Shown here: one piece after another, positions 10,905-20,604 of the stretch
Numbering within the stretch: position 1 is the stretch's first letter
How the letters are laid out: every line of letters begins with the position of its first letter
Notes under the pieces: model-generated
The model's input: only the letters and a program-made list of their open reading frames with translations
Told to the model about the DNA's origin: nothing
Databases searched by the model: none
Translations under genes and position numbers: made by a program
NCBI GenBank assembly: GCA_029378245.1
Contig: JARKIF010000010.1
Span: forward strand, 1,798,001-1,862,000
Length of the DNA stretch: 64,000 nucleotides
Origin: Roridomyces roridus
Taxonomy: Eukaryota > Basidiomycota > Agaricomycetes > Agaricales > Mycenaceae
Direction of reading: 5' to 3'

Positions 10905-12385
10905 CGCACGCGTCTTGGCATGCGGCGTAGATCGTGCCAACAGCGCTGTCGGTAGCGGTGATGGCTTGGACGGCAGCGTCGTATTTGCCACTGGGGCCGA
11001 CCTATTGCTATTCAGATTAGGTATAGAGGGAACAAGAGCACTAACCATGTCGGGCGGGGCAAAGTTGCACATGACGAAATCGTGCGTGTCTGGGCGACCT
11101 TGTCCGCTACGGCTTGGACAGCCATCTTCTCGGGTTGAAGGTCGTACGTCGCGACCTGTAGAACAAACGTTAAATCCACAAAGGAACGCGAGGGCCCAAC
11201 GCACCTTGGGCGAAGCAATCATGTGGCGCTCCTCGCCCGTGAACTGGGCCTCCACACCACCGTTGAAGAGGAACGTAACGTGCGCGCAGTTTTCCGTCTC
11301 TGCACATCATCAGCTAGGATTCAAAAAAACGGATTGTAGACGTACCGGCGATATGCGTTTGCTTCTTACCCTTGGCCGCAAGCCACTCGGCCAACACGTT
11401 CGTCATGGCCTGCGGCGGGAACGCCACGGCAAACGGATACGGTCATGATGTGGAGGTTCTTGGGGATGGTGACGTCCATCGGCTTGTCGGGCAGCCCGAA
11501 AACGGCGGAAATCTCGCGCATGCGGTCGGAACGGTAGTTGAGGAAGATGTCGTCGTCTGCAGTCCGTGGAGTTAGTGCGGGCAGCGAGGAAGGGAAATGG
11601 ACACACCCTTGATACGTCCCTCGTCGCCGTTGACGATGACGGGCTTCATGAACTCATCCGTCACGTCCTTCTCGCAGCAACGGCGTCCGTGTTCTCGCCC
11701 ACACCTCCGACGACCTTGACACCCTCCCAGCGCTTATCGCGGTCCATGGCGTAGTACCGACCCACAACCGTCGCCAGTGCACCGTACTTCTCCTTGGCCA
11801 TAAAGTCGAGGAGGTCTTGGCAGTAGCCAACAGCAGAGCGGGGGGGCGGGTGGACGTAGACGTGGGGGACGTTTTGCTCCTTGGCAGCCTCGAGGAGGGC
11901 GTAGAGCGGAGATCTACTTGGATGAGCCTGGGAGAATAACGAGAGTGTGAGGGGACTCACCAAGCCCAGGAAGTGCAGACGCCCGTTACCCGACTTTGCG
12001 CGCTCGAAGCTCTCGAGAATCGTCTTGTTCTTGTGGAACTCGCGCTTCTTGATAGACACGTCGATCCGAACGATGTCTTGCCACTGCCAGGCCAGACGAT
12101 ACGCCTGCTCCAATGTTAAGATGTCTGCATTGCTCCATTGATCAGATAAAAAGATATGAAAAAAAGAGACGCACCCGACTTCAGAGTTACCCATAAGCCC
12201 TTCGCTCAGACCCACAGCAGCACCAGGTGCAGCAAAAGCTTGCGCTGCGCGTGCTCCTTTCCGATTGTATCCATATTCTCCGTCGTACCAGCTGGTCCAG
12301 CTTCGATGGCGTTACCCTCGAGGCTCCGTGGCGATTCCCCAGCCATGGTGGACGTCAAGCAGACTTTTTCGTTCGTAGAGGACAT
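10905..12385 (-). pseudogene. gpmI: 2,3-bisphosphoglycerate-independent phosphoglycerate mutase, decayed
   Basis: Start-like ATG is at 12385. Recognisable iPGM pieces occur in order over several exons: GNAIEA, GLSEGLMGNSEVG (the phosphoserine region), [69 protein letters not shown] and [12 protein letters not shown]. The metal-ligand segment HDGWG is read out of frame, the SDGGVHSH segment is replaced, and the DGRDT segment is missing between VYVH and PRSAVGYC. At least five frame changes occur, plus an 11-bp insertion near 12090, and the C-terminal DHGN metal site and tail are absent. It cannot encode a working glycolytic enzyme. An intact copy is presumably elsewhere in the genome. Confidence 0.85.
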
Positions 12386-12744
12386 GGTTGGTGGAGTAGG
12401 TTGATTGGGCCCTGGATAGGAATCTAGGGTCGAGGGTGGAGGGAGCGAAGAAAAGATGGGTACGGTCTTGCGCACGTGCCAATGATCAGTGATGCGCCTG
12501 CCAGTGCCGATCACGCCGGTGTGATGGCCCTCTCAAATTTCAATCCGTTGAGGGGAACAGTGTCTAAGACACTGTAATGTAGTCCAAACATGCCAGAACG
12601 ACAGCGCTGAGGAAGGAGAGCTCAGCCAAGGGGGTCGTCGCACCAGCTGACTAAACAAGTGCGTTTCTAAACAATGTCCACGAGAACAGCTCGCCAGTCC
12701 AAGCACGTCATCTAGAACCTCAAGTACTCGGTGAAATTCGCACT
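12386..12744. other. Spacer, nothing recognised
   Basis: This is the region upstream of the iPGM relic and downstream of the methyltransferase gene (both minus strand). No further exons or motifs are seen. Confidence 0.4.
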
Positions 12745-14035
12745 CTATTGGGTCCGCCGAGCTACACAGAAATACAAATCAATCCGAGTCTCGCAGTGAA
12801 TGTCTTCAAGTTCCTCCACATGCGCCTTGACCACATCTGCAGTCAAGCCATTTTCAGCAAAACCCTTGCCCGGTGTGAGCAGGATGTTCGTCGCCTTGCG
12901 CGCGGTCTCCTTGATTTCACGGCCGAGTGGGAAGATCCGTGGATCTGAGCAATGAGCATGCATCATTAATTTCATGGGACACGCGGCTGGCAATTTGAAA
13001 AGATAACCCACCGTAAGCGTCTGACTTGAAATTGAACGGACAATCCACCGGCTTGAGGTCAATCTCGGAGAACAAGCCGGTCGAATCGAGGATCGTTTTA
13101 AACTTGCGAGCGACCTCGAAATCCGCTCCGCGCTGGACCCACAGCTCCAAGATCTTGGACACGCAGGCAGATGTGGCGGGTCCGCCCGATTGTGCAAACG
13201 ACCGCATATCCCCGTCCTCGATCAGGAGTAATCCGCCCGGTTTGACGAGTTGAGATACGCGTGAGAGCACGTCCGGGGCATCCGTAACCTTGATGCATTC
13301 AATCAACATTGTGAGGCCGAGGAAAAACGAATTCAGAGGAAACGCACATGACACATAACCCAACGCGCGTGAACAATATCGAATGTCCCGTGTTCAAATG
13401 GGAGCGGTTTGGTCAGGTCAGCCAATTGGAAAACCAGATTCGGAGGGAGTGGGCTTGCGAGGGATGGTGTAAGATTTACATGATCGTCGGATGTGCGAAA
13501 CTGAGTGTGCTCACCGTGCTGGAAGAGGAGCGACATCCACCGCGACGACTTGGGCGTCTGGGATTTGTGTCGCCGCTTGGATCGCCCTTTAAGTATTCGG
13601 TGTCCGCTGAGTGTCGCGTGGAGATGCATTGGACAATGTCCGTACCAAGCACCACTCCCGCATCTATCCAATCGAAGAGACTCTGTTAGCGAGCGCAAAA
13701 ACGAGGAGTCCTACACACGAACCCCAACTCCAAAATCTTGCCCGGTCGCTCACTCTCTAGCGGGTACTCGCACAATCTACCGCCAAAGTATTCGGTAAAG
13801 GCATTATGCATGGCGTCCAGCCTTGACTCAAGTAAGTATTGCAAATGTAAGGGAGAGCGTGGATGGAGGCCGACGTAGACGTACCGGTCCATCTCCTTCG
13901 AGTCGTCGCTGGCGTTCTGAGCTGGCGGTTGAGTACCTCACAGAGTTCCCAGGCGTGGGCGAATGGACTCACGGGAAGCGGGTAGGGCCGCGCCGCGTCG
14001 GCAGAGGCATTGGTCTCCAGAGGGGTGTCGGACAT
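12745..14035 (-). CDS. Class I SAM-dependent methyltransferase (LaeA/UMTA-like fold)
   Basis: Reading from ATG 14035 to TAG 12745-12747, exons joined at GT-AG introns give an uninterrupted protein of about 290 residues. It begins MSDTPLETNASADAARPYPL; next comes EYFGGRLCEYPLE. Motif I is ILELGCGSGAWAIQAAT, restored only when a 59-nt intron ending TTGGATAG and a 61-nt intron ending CTTAAAG are removed. Motif II is VVAVDVAPLP. Then come QLADLTKPLPFEHGTFDIVH, HVTDAPDVLSRV, LVKPGGLLLIEDGD and a C-terminal substrate lid. The glycine-rich loop and acidic ribose-binding residue are intact. Many fungal members act in secondary metabolism or are orphan; the substrate is unknown. No biosynthetic cluster surrounds it. 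Confidence 0.8.
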
Positions 14036-14581
14036 GGGGATTTTGAGATAGTTTCGAGCGGGCGGCCTTTTATACTTGCGGGTAGGAGCGATGATCGGCA
14101 TCACCGGCACCACAAGTTGCACAATCGATTGTAGAGTCTAGACATCACCCTTCGTCACTGCTGCGAGTACTGCGTGATCGGTCAGGCCAATCGAGGTAGA
14201 TCGATGGAATTTCATGCAGCGGTGGAGCGGAAAGGAGCAAATTGGGGATCAACACGCAGGTGATGCGCACCATGTGGGCTGCGCATACGTGTGGGACAAG
14301 GAGCCAAAGGAGGGCGAGTCCAAGAGAGCGATGGAGGGAGGCTGAGCGACATGGATGCAAAAGACAAGGGCCTTGATCGCAGTCAGTGTCATCGCCAAAC
14401 CGAGCTTGATCGCTCTCCGCAACGTCCTTAACTGACTCTGCTCCTGTGACTGGGAATCGGGGCTCTACGACTGACTGCGTCAAGAACAAGACGTGCAACA
14501 CCGGTGTGAAGGCCGGACACGGTGATTCGTACCAACTTCGGAATCTCCTTGGCTCTCTCACACTGCTGGCGCTCTCCCTCC
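14036..14581. other. Divergent intergenic region between methyltransferase and F-box gene
   Basis: This stretch probably holds the promoters of both flanking genes, which diverge from it. Open frames here (up to 163 codons on the minus strand) lack any domain character. No clear TATA element was identified. Confidence 0.4.
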
Positions 14582-15844
14582 ATGACCACCTCCGATACCG
14601 CGTCCCAGCTACGCACCCGCATCGGGGACCTCTCATCCTCCATCGACAACCAGCGACAGCTTCTCAAAGACCTCGAAAAGCAGAAGAGTGACGCTCAGGG
14701 CCAGCTCAATGCTCTCCTCGACCCCATGGGCCGCCTCCCAGTGGAAGTCTCCGCCGAGATATTCATAGAATGCCTCCCTTCGACGCCTACCATGGATCCC
14801 GACCAAGCGCCTGCAGTTTTCACAGAAGTCTGCCGCGCCTGGCGCAAGCTCGCGATTTCAATCCCGTCCTTGTGGACTAGGCTCACCGACAAGGATGTCG
14901 CACCGCGGAAATTCGACAGGTTCTTCAGTACATGGGCCTTGCGCGTAAAACGACTCCCAATTTCCCTGCGTTTGGTCCAATCACTGCCGCATTTACTTGA
15001 TGGGGGGATGCTGGGGATCTACGCGCACAAGATCCAGAAATTGGAGTTGCATCCTGCGAGGTTGGAGGTCCTCATGCGCATGGCATTCCGGTTTGTCGGA
15101 TTGACGTCGTTGACGGTGGCCAGGAATATGTTGGGAGACGCAGCCTTTATGCCGTTCTTCAACGCCAAGCCCTGCATCGAGTTGTTGCGTTGTGCGCCCA
15201 ACTTGGTGGAGTGCACCTTCGTCAGCTTTACCTTCATGGATGAAATCCATGCCGACGCTGCCGGTGCCAGTGTCCCCTTGACTCATACGGCGTTGAAGCA
15301 TCTACGGCTTGGGCACGATTCAAGGTCGTGCACAGCCGTTTTTCTGCAATATCTCACCCTCCCCGTCCTCGAAACTCTGTGGATTTCGAGCCTCGACATC
15401 GACCACCAGGATATGGTTACCTTCCTCACACGGTCGGCCCCGCCGCTACGTTCGCTGTATCTCAGTGCAGATTATTACGGTGACGGACAAGTCGAGCAAT
15501 ATCTCCGACTTGCTCCCAATCTTACCGACTTGACCATACGACTGGTCGATGAATCGGCCGTGTCCCTACTCCAGCTCTTCCGAGACGGGAGAAATCTACT
15601 CCCCAACCTCCCTTCGTTGACTGTCCGAGCGGAATTCGTCGAGATGGAGGATTACACGATCGTGGCCGACATCCTCCGGAACCGAAGCGCCTCCCTTCGG
15701 TTCTTTTCTCTCATTTTGGACGATCCTGAAATCATCACCTCGGTGCCCCCTGCTGATGCGCTGCGGGAAGCGATTGTTTCGCATCGACAACGCGGGATGG
15801 AGATACGTATTCGGGCGGCAGATTCGGAAGATCTGGCGTTTTGA
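14582..15844 (+). CDS. F-box/LRR-like protein, single exon
   Basis: A 420-residue uninterrupted frame starts at ATG 14582; the frame is open further upstream but lacks an ATG. The N-terminus is a coiled-coil-like stretch (LRTRIGDLSSSIDNQ, QLLKDLEKQKSDAQ). An F-box-like motif follows at about residues 48-90: MGRLPVEVSAEIFIECLP, VFTEVCRAWRKLAISIPSLW. The rest has leucine-rich-repeat character (LTSLTVARN, LKHLRLGH, PVLETLWISSLD, LRSLYLS, PNLTDLTIRL). This is the common agaricomycete architecture: the F-box would bind Skp1 in an SCF ubiquitin ligase and the repeats would bind a target. Such genes are highly expanded and their targets are generally unknown. Related debris lies in repeat R1 at 1.3-1.7 and 8.0-8.3 kb. 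Confidence 0.85.
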   Translation: MTTSDTASQLRTRIGDLSSSIDNQRQLLKDLEKQKSDAQGQLNALLDPMGRLPVEVSAEIFIECLPSTPTMDPDQAPAVFTEVCRAWRKLAISIPSLWTRLTDKDVAPRKFDRFFSTWALRVKRLPISLRLVQSLPHLLDGGMLGIYAHKIQKLELHPARLEVLMRMAFRFVGLTSLTVARNMLGDAAFMPFFNAKPCIELLRCAPNLVECTFVSFTFMDEIHADAAGASVPLTHTALKHLRLGHDSRSCTAVFLQYLTLPVLETLWISSLDIDHQDMVTFLTRSAPPLRSLYLSADYYGDGQVEQYLRLAPNLTDLTIRLVDESAVSLLQLFRDGRNLLPNLPSLTVRAEFVEMEDYTIVADILRNRSASLRFFSLILDDPEIITSVPPADALREAIVSHRQRGMEIRIRAADSEDLAF

Positions 15845-16309
15845 GGTATGTTCTGTCTCGTGTCGTTGAAGTTCACATGCTAATTTCCTTTAGAGCGGAA
15901 TTTTGTGGGTGGTTGAGTTGACATTGTTCTTCATACAGTAGAATACTATACCACGATCAGTTCGACGTTTGTACACAGGAATCCAATCCAAGTCGTACGG
16001 CCACACACATTGCCCGCCATCCCAAGGCAAACCCGTCACAGTAAAACGCGAACTTGGTGTAGCCGTATGAGAATGAGCGTGTCTGGTATACTTATTCCGA
16101 CCCGAGGGTTCGTCCTTAGATCTGGCTTCACCGTCATCCGTTCATATTCTCCGCTCGCCCATTGTAAGGACAAGTTTTTGAGTACTTCTACTACTGCGGT
16201 GCGTTACATAAACTTCAGCTCCATCTAATCAGGGCAGCCAACACCCTCAAGTGCGGGTCATGAGCTACGTGCTAGTCGCGGCCGGGGTTGGGGTTTGGAC
16301 TGTCGCATC

Positions 16310-16565
16310 GGCGGTGGCGTCGACGGTGGCATCCACAGTCGCATCCACAGTTGCAGCCGGGTTCAGGGCATCGACAGTCGCATCAACTGTACACACCCAA
16401 TGTTATTCCAGGTGGATTCCAGCTGAGGTCGATGTCTGATCCACATGAGATGCCCAGCCGAACACGACATGTAGTCCAGCTGGCGTCCAGACTTTCCGTC
16501 GAATGGACTCCAGCTGGATCCAGGTTGAGCTGGAACCAGCTGGATACCCCGATGGCAGCCAGGTA
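16310..16565. repeat. Short-period direct repeats (CGCATC-ACAGT and CCAGCTGG words)
   Basis: Between 16310 and 16392 the word GTGGCRTCSACRGT/CGCATCCACAGT recurs about six times with a roughly 12-nt period. From 16475 to 16565 words of the form TCCAGCTGG or CAGCTGGA recur about six times. A 20-nt word from the first block (about 16326-16346) reappears at about 17586-17606. The first block can be translated as VASTVASTV, but no full protein follows. Confidence 0.6.
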
Positions 16566-16799
16566 GATCCTCAGCTTGAGTACGGCTCGGGATGCACATT
16601 ATCATGGCTTTTCAATATATTCTATATTCATCTTACTCAGGACACTCGAGAAGATGATTTAAGTAATGTATCAAACGAAGCAACTGGAATAATACAATCA
16701 TACAATGCCGAGTACACCTACACCTACACGGAAGAGCGGGGATCAAACACAGACGCCTCGGGTTCAAGGGCTGGGACGGGGGAGCAGGTAATGATTGGA

Positions 16800-17040
16800 C
16801 CACTTGAAGACCTTGAGGATTGAAGCGCGCCCGGAATATTTGGTACTTGAGTGGTACATTGAGAGTCTTGGAGTCTTCGAAGCGGGTTTTGAAAGTTGGA
16901 TTTCTTGGGGAGGTAAAAGGCTGATCTTGAGAACTTGAAGCAGTGGCTTGAAGAGGGTGTCTTGAACTCGGACCAATTCAGAAATTGAGGCCTTGAGAAC
17001 TTGAAGGTTGACTCGGAGGCGTGATCATCTTCAAGTTGGA
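16800..17040. repeat. CTTGA-rich cryptic repeat tract
   Basis: The pentamer CTTGA, mostly followed by A or G, occurs roughly a dozen times in about 240 bases, at irregular spacing. It includes paired forms such as CTTGAGAACTTGAAG at two places (about 16930 and 16990). The tract is not a simple microsatellite and has no supported reading frame. Confidence 0.5.
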
Positions 17041-17689
17041 AGCACCAGACTTGTAAGGATGGAAAGGGGGGAGGGGGAAGATGGTGGCAGGAGAGGAAGA
17101 GGGAATAAGCAGCCTGAGACCACCGGGGGTTTATAAGCGATTCCAGAACAATGGCGGTTAAGAACAATGTAGTTGATGGGACGCGCAGATTGATTGGACA
17201 TGTCGTAATCGAAACGAACAATGAGGACGTTCAGCTTCCTGACGTTGTCAGCCGGGCGTGTCGGCAAATTAACTTGGACCTGTCAGGACTTCGCGTTGTA
17301 TTCCGATTTGGTGTAACAGGTGTTGGTGGCAGCCATCCACTTGCTTTCGACTCGGAGTTGAAAATATGCATACATACACCTTCGTCCGAGCCTGCTGGAA
17401 TCATCAGCCTCTGAGATCAGAAGTCCAAGCTTCGTTGACATTTTACCAGTGAAGCCTGCGGACACCCGGAAATATCATACATTCCTCCTGGCTTCCACCA
17501 AAAAGTGTCGACCGGACATCAGCTGGGGACTACCTGGACTCCAGGTGATTTGTTCAGCCGAACAACCATCTGAATCCCAGGTACCGTGGCATCCACAGTC
17601 GCATCGACCGTTTCCTCTCTTTCGTTCCGAGGTTCTGATTCCACTCCTCGATGCGCAGCATTTTTGACGAAATAGGTCTGTTCTCATAA

Positions 17690-18260
17690 ATAATTGACAG
17701 GTACTCCTTCTGGCTGTACACCAGCGCTCACTCACAGTTAGCCAGGGCGTTGATGTGGCCTTGGAAAAAGGTGACGTAGAAGAGGGTCAGTTTTCATTGA
17801 CTCGACCTCGATTCGAACGAGAGCTTCCCAGCCTGTCTACTGTCGAGCACCATAGCGGGTGTTTCTGCTCAATGCTGGTTGACTCGACTTCTTGAGAATG
17901 AGCAATGCCAAAACCCACATCAAGGCGGAGACTCAGAGTCGCTCCCCTGAATTCAGGTCATTACTTAAAAATTTCATGCTTCGACCGACGGCCAGTCGGA
18001 CCTCGGGGAACATGCTACTTCTTAGATTCGACTGAGCGTAGTGGCCAGCTGGCGCGCTGCACTTCATTTCGGAATAGGCGCCGAGACCAAGGCAAAAAAG
18101 TACATTTGGGGCATAGCCCAAGCATAGCCCGGCCTCGATTCGAACGAGAGCTTCACAGGCGAGTGATCGAATTCATTCTGTCGTTCGGCTGCGTGTGGTG
18201 TGTTGGACTTTCCACAAATTTTACTTACCAAGTTTTGTTGAAGGCGTTGGGAAAATACTT
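17690..18260 (-). repeat. Composite repeat R1, copy 4 (5' flank of mannosyltransferase gene)
   Basis: The R1 order is seen again: ACCAGCGCTCACTCACAG block, T-arm-like motif at about 17807-17823, the CAATGCCAAAACCCACATC block, the TTCGACCGACGGCCAG block and a second T-arm-like motif at about 18132-18148. It ends in the block with CTGCGTGTGGTGTG and CCAAGTTTTG. The first T-arm of the other copies and the F-box debris are missing. It ends about 100 bp before the start codon of the mannosyltransferase gene, so it forms much of that gene's upstream region. Confidence 0.6.
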
Positions 18261-18363
18261 GGCACACTTTCCTCTGCCATCGGATCAATGAGGCACAGCC
18301 ACATATCAGCTGACTTGTCATTTGTCTCTCCACAACGTCGACATCGTCCTGCACCAGACCGCA

Positions 18364-20321
18364 ATGCCTCGACGACGCAGCATCTACGCTGTCGGAATGC
18401 TTGCGATCGTGCTGGTGGTGAGTCCTGCAGGCGTCTCCAGGATGAAGCTGCCCGCTCAATCGCCACGGTCCACCGCCGCCCAGTTAGTGGTGTGGTATCG
18501 CGACCTCTTCAAATCCTTGTTGCAAGGGCCTCTGATACCCATATCGGAGCCCACCCCACCCAGGAAGTCTATTCCAGAGAAGTACTATACCGTGGGCAAC
18601 GCTAGTCAGCGCGCCTCGGCGGCGATCGTGATACTCGGTTAGCGCTGTCTCGTATCTCTCGGATTCTCTCCTTCATCCCTGACATTCAGCTCGAAACCGT
18701 GAACTCCCTGACGTCATCCACAGCTTGACGCAATTCGAAGACAAGTTCAACGCCAGGTTCCAATATCCCTACGTCTTCTTGAATGAGGAGCCGTTCACAG
18801 AGGTGTTCAAGCGGTGAGCTTGGGTCTGCTGATACTTGACAGCGCAAAGTGTAGAGACCACCCTTTTGCTAGGTCAATTCACGCGCTTACCAGTGCGTCC
18901 GTGCATTTCGGTTTGATTCCGAGGGAAGATTGGTTCCAGCCGGAGTGGATTGACGAAGAGAGGGCTTCTGCTGCGCGAAAAAGGATGAAGGCGGATGGCG
19001 TCCTGTATGGAGGTCGTTTCTTCGCTGGCTGATTAAGCTTTGAAGGTGCTGAGGTTCAACACAGACAGCATTTCGTGAGTGTCTGCGCATTCAGGAACTC
19101 ACCCGTTTCTCACGACTAGCTGATCAAGATATCGCAATATGTGTCGATTTCAATCTGGGGTCAGTACATGGTCATCTTCCTACGGTTGTCAGGCACTGAG
19201 AATTGAACAGTTTTTCTTCCGACACGAACTCTTGAAACCGTACAAATATTACTGGCGGGTCGAGTGCGTTTCCACTTGAACTCCTTCCCAAGCCAGCTGA
19301 TTTTGCAACATTTGCAGACCAGACGTTCAATTCTCCTGCGACATTGAATTCGACCCGTTCCTATTCATGCAGGGCGAAGACAAGCAATACGGTTCACCTC
19401 CTCCCCTCCACTTACGATCGATCGCTCACTCACACGTGCAGGATTCACGATGGCGCTCTACGAGTACAAGAAAACTATCCAAACCCTGTGGTTGCACGTA
19501 CAAAGTCCGTTTTCCTTTCAATCCCGGCCTACGATTCTAGCTGAGAATCAATTTCCGTGCAGGATTTATGGAATCCAACCCGACTCTTATATCACCAGAT
19601 AACGCGCTGGGTATGCTGACGTATCCGCGCACGGGCACTGCGTTCTACAATTTGTGCCATTGTGCGTTCACTGTCTCCGAGTCCTCGCTACATTCCATTC
19701 CATGCAATCCGTTCATTCCATCTGCAGTTTGGAGCAACTTTGAGATTGCTTCTCTTGATCTGTGGAGGAGCGGTGCCTACATGAAGTTTTTCGAGTATCT
19801 GGACTCGACTGGGGTGCGTCCCTTTTCCCGCCTTGTCGATTTCAGTATATGAACGAGTGGACGAAGGGATTTTATTACGAGGTGAGATGCATTTATCTCT
19901 CTCTTTCCCTCCCGTTGATTTAGGCGGTCGCAGCGCTGGGGTGATGCTCCGATACACACCATCGGCGCGGCGCTCTTTGCGCGCAAAGATCAGATCGTAC
20001 GCTCCATCCCTCCTCTCTCCTTGCCTCCGAGGTTCATATCTCTTTTCACTCAATGCGCAGCATTTTTTCGACGAAATAGGTCTGTCTAAACTGCCGTGGC
20101 GATGTTGATTCTCATGATCGGGGTTCAGGATACGCACACCGCCCATACGAACACTGTCCCCACGGCTCCGCGCACGCTCGCGGTCAGTGTGGATGTGATC
20201 CCGCGCAGAGTTTCGGTGCGTTCGTATCTTCTCTCTAGACTTTGGAGCCAGAATCTCATTTAGCACCAAAGATGCCAAGGAAGGATCGTGCTTGGAGTGG
20301 TATGACGGCCTGTTTGCTTGA
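18364..20321 (+). CDS. KRE2/MNT1-type alpha-1,2-mannosyltransferase (GT15)
   Basis: A type II Golgi membrane protein: short basic N-terminus (MPRRRS), signal anchor (YAVGMLAIVLVV), stem, then GT15 catalytic domain. Fifteen exons join in frame, and the first fourteen were phase-checked: 18364-18637, 18690-18813, 18873-19012, 19065-19074, 19129-19159, 19211-19263, 19318-19391, 19442-19504, 19563-19661, 19728-19813, 19867-19881, 19934-19996, 20061-20079, 20129-20215. Family motifs: YPYVFLNEEPFTEVFK, FGLIPREDWFQPEWID, YRNMCRFQSGFFFRHELL, YYWRVEPDVQFSCDI, DPFLFMQ, NLCHFWSNFEIASLDLWR, GFYYERWGDAP, HFFDEIGY and PYEHCPHGS. Members add alpha-1,2-mannose to N- and O-glycans for wall mannoproteins. The final splice is unclear: the frame ending SCLEWYDGLFA to TGA 20319-20321 needs a very short (23-nt) intron. 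Confidence 0.88.
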
Positions 20322-20604
20322 AATTCATTTTATGCACGCGCTCGGTTCGGAGATCAGCTCATCCCAGTCCCTTCGCCCGTTCCATAAATACAAGCATTTG
20401 CGGCACCATCTGTCATAGCTGCCTCGTAATGCGTGGGTATCCCGACGGCTTCCACTTGTTTCCGTGGGCTAAAGATTCCCCAAACTGTCCATGTTCGGGG
20501 AATCACCTTCAATTGGGTAACTATGGCGCAACTAGTGCGGCAGGTTGGAAAACTATTTCATACAGCCAACATACGGCGTCTCCTTATACATGCTAGTCTC
20601 CAAG

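Larger units (their letters stand above)
15845..17689. other. Non-coding, low-complexity region
   Basis: No gene is supported. The stretch contains short direct repeats at 16310-16400 and 17580-17610, CCAGCTGG-type palindromic words around 16470-16565 and an unusually dense run of CTTGA words at 16800-17040. These are entered separately. Confidence 0.5.

Noticed and set aside
12900..13760. Frameshifted methyltransferase
   Set aside because: Two alternative short introns restore one frame with a perfect SAM-binding motif, so the gene reads as intact.
14145..14636. 163-codon minus-strand ORF between the methyltransferase and F-box genes
   Set aside because: It overlaps the F-box gene start and the likely divergent promoter, and shows no motif.
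16260..16439. Small VASTV-repeat protein
   Set aside because: It is the translation of a short-period DNA repeat with no signal peptide, conserved end or splicing partner.
19688..20278. 196-codon minus-strand ORF
   Set aside because: It is antisense to the mannosyltransferase exons and has no features of its own.
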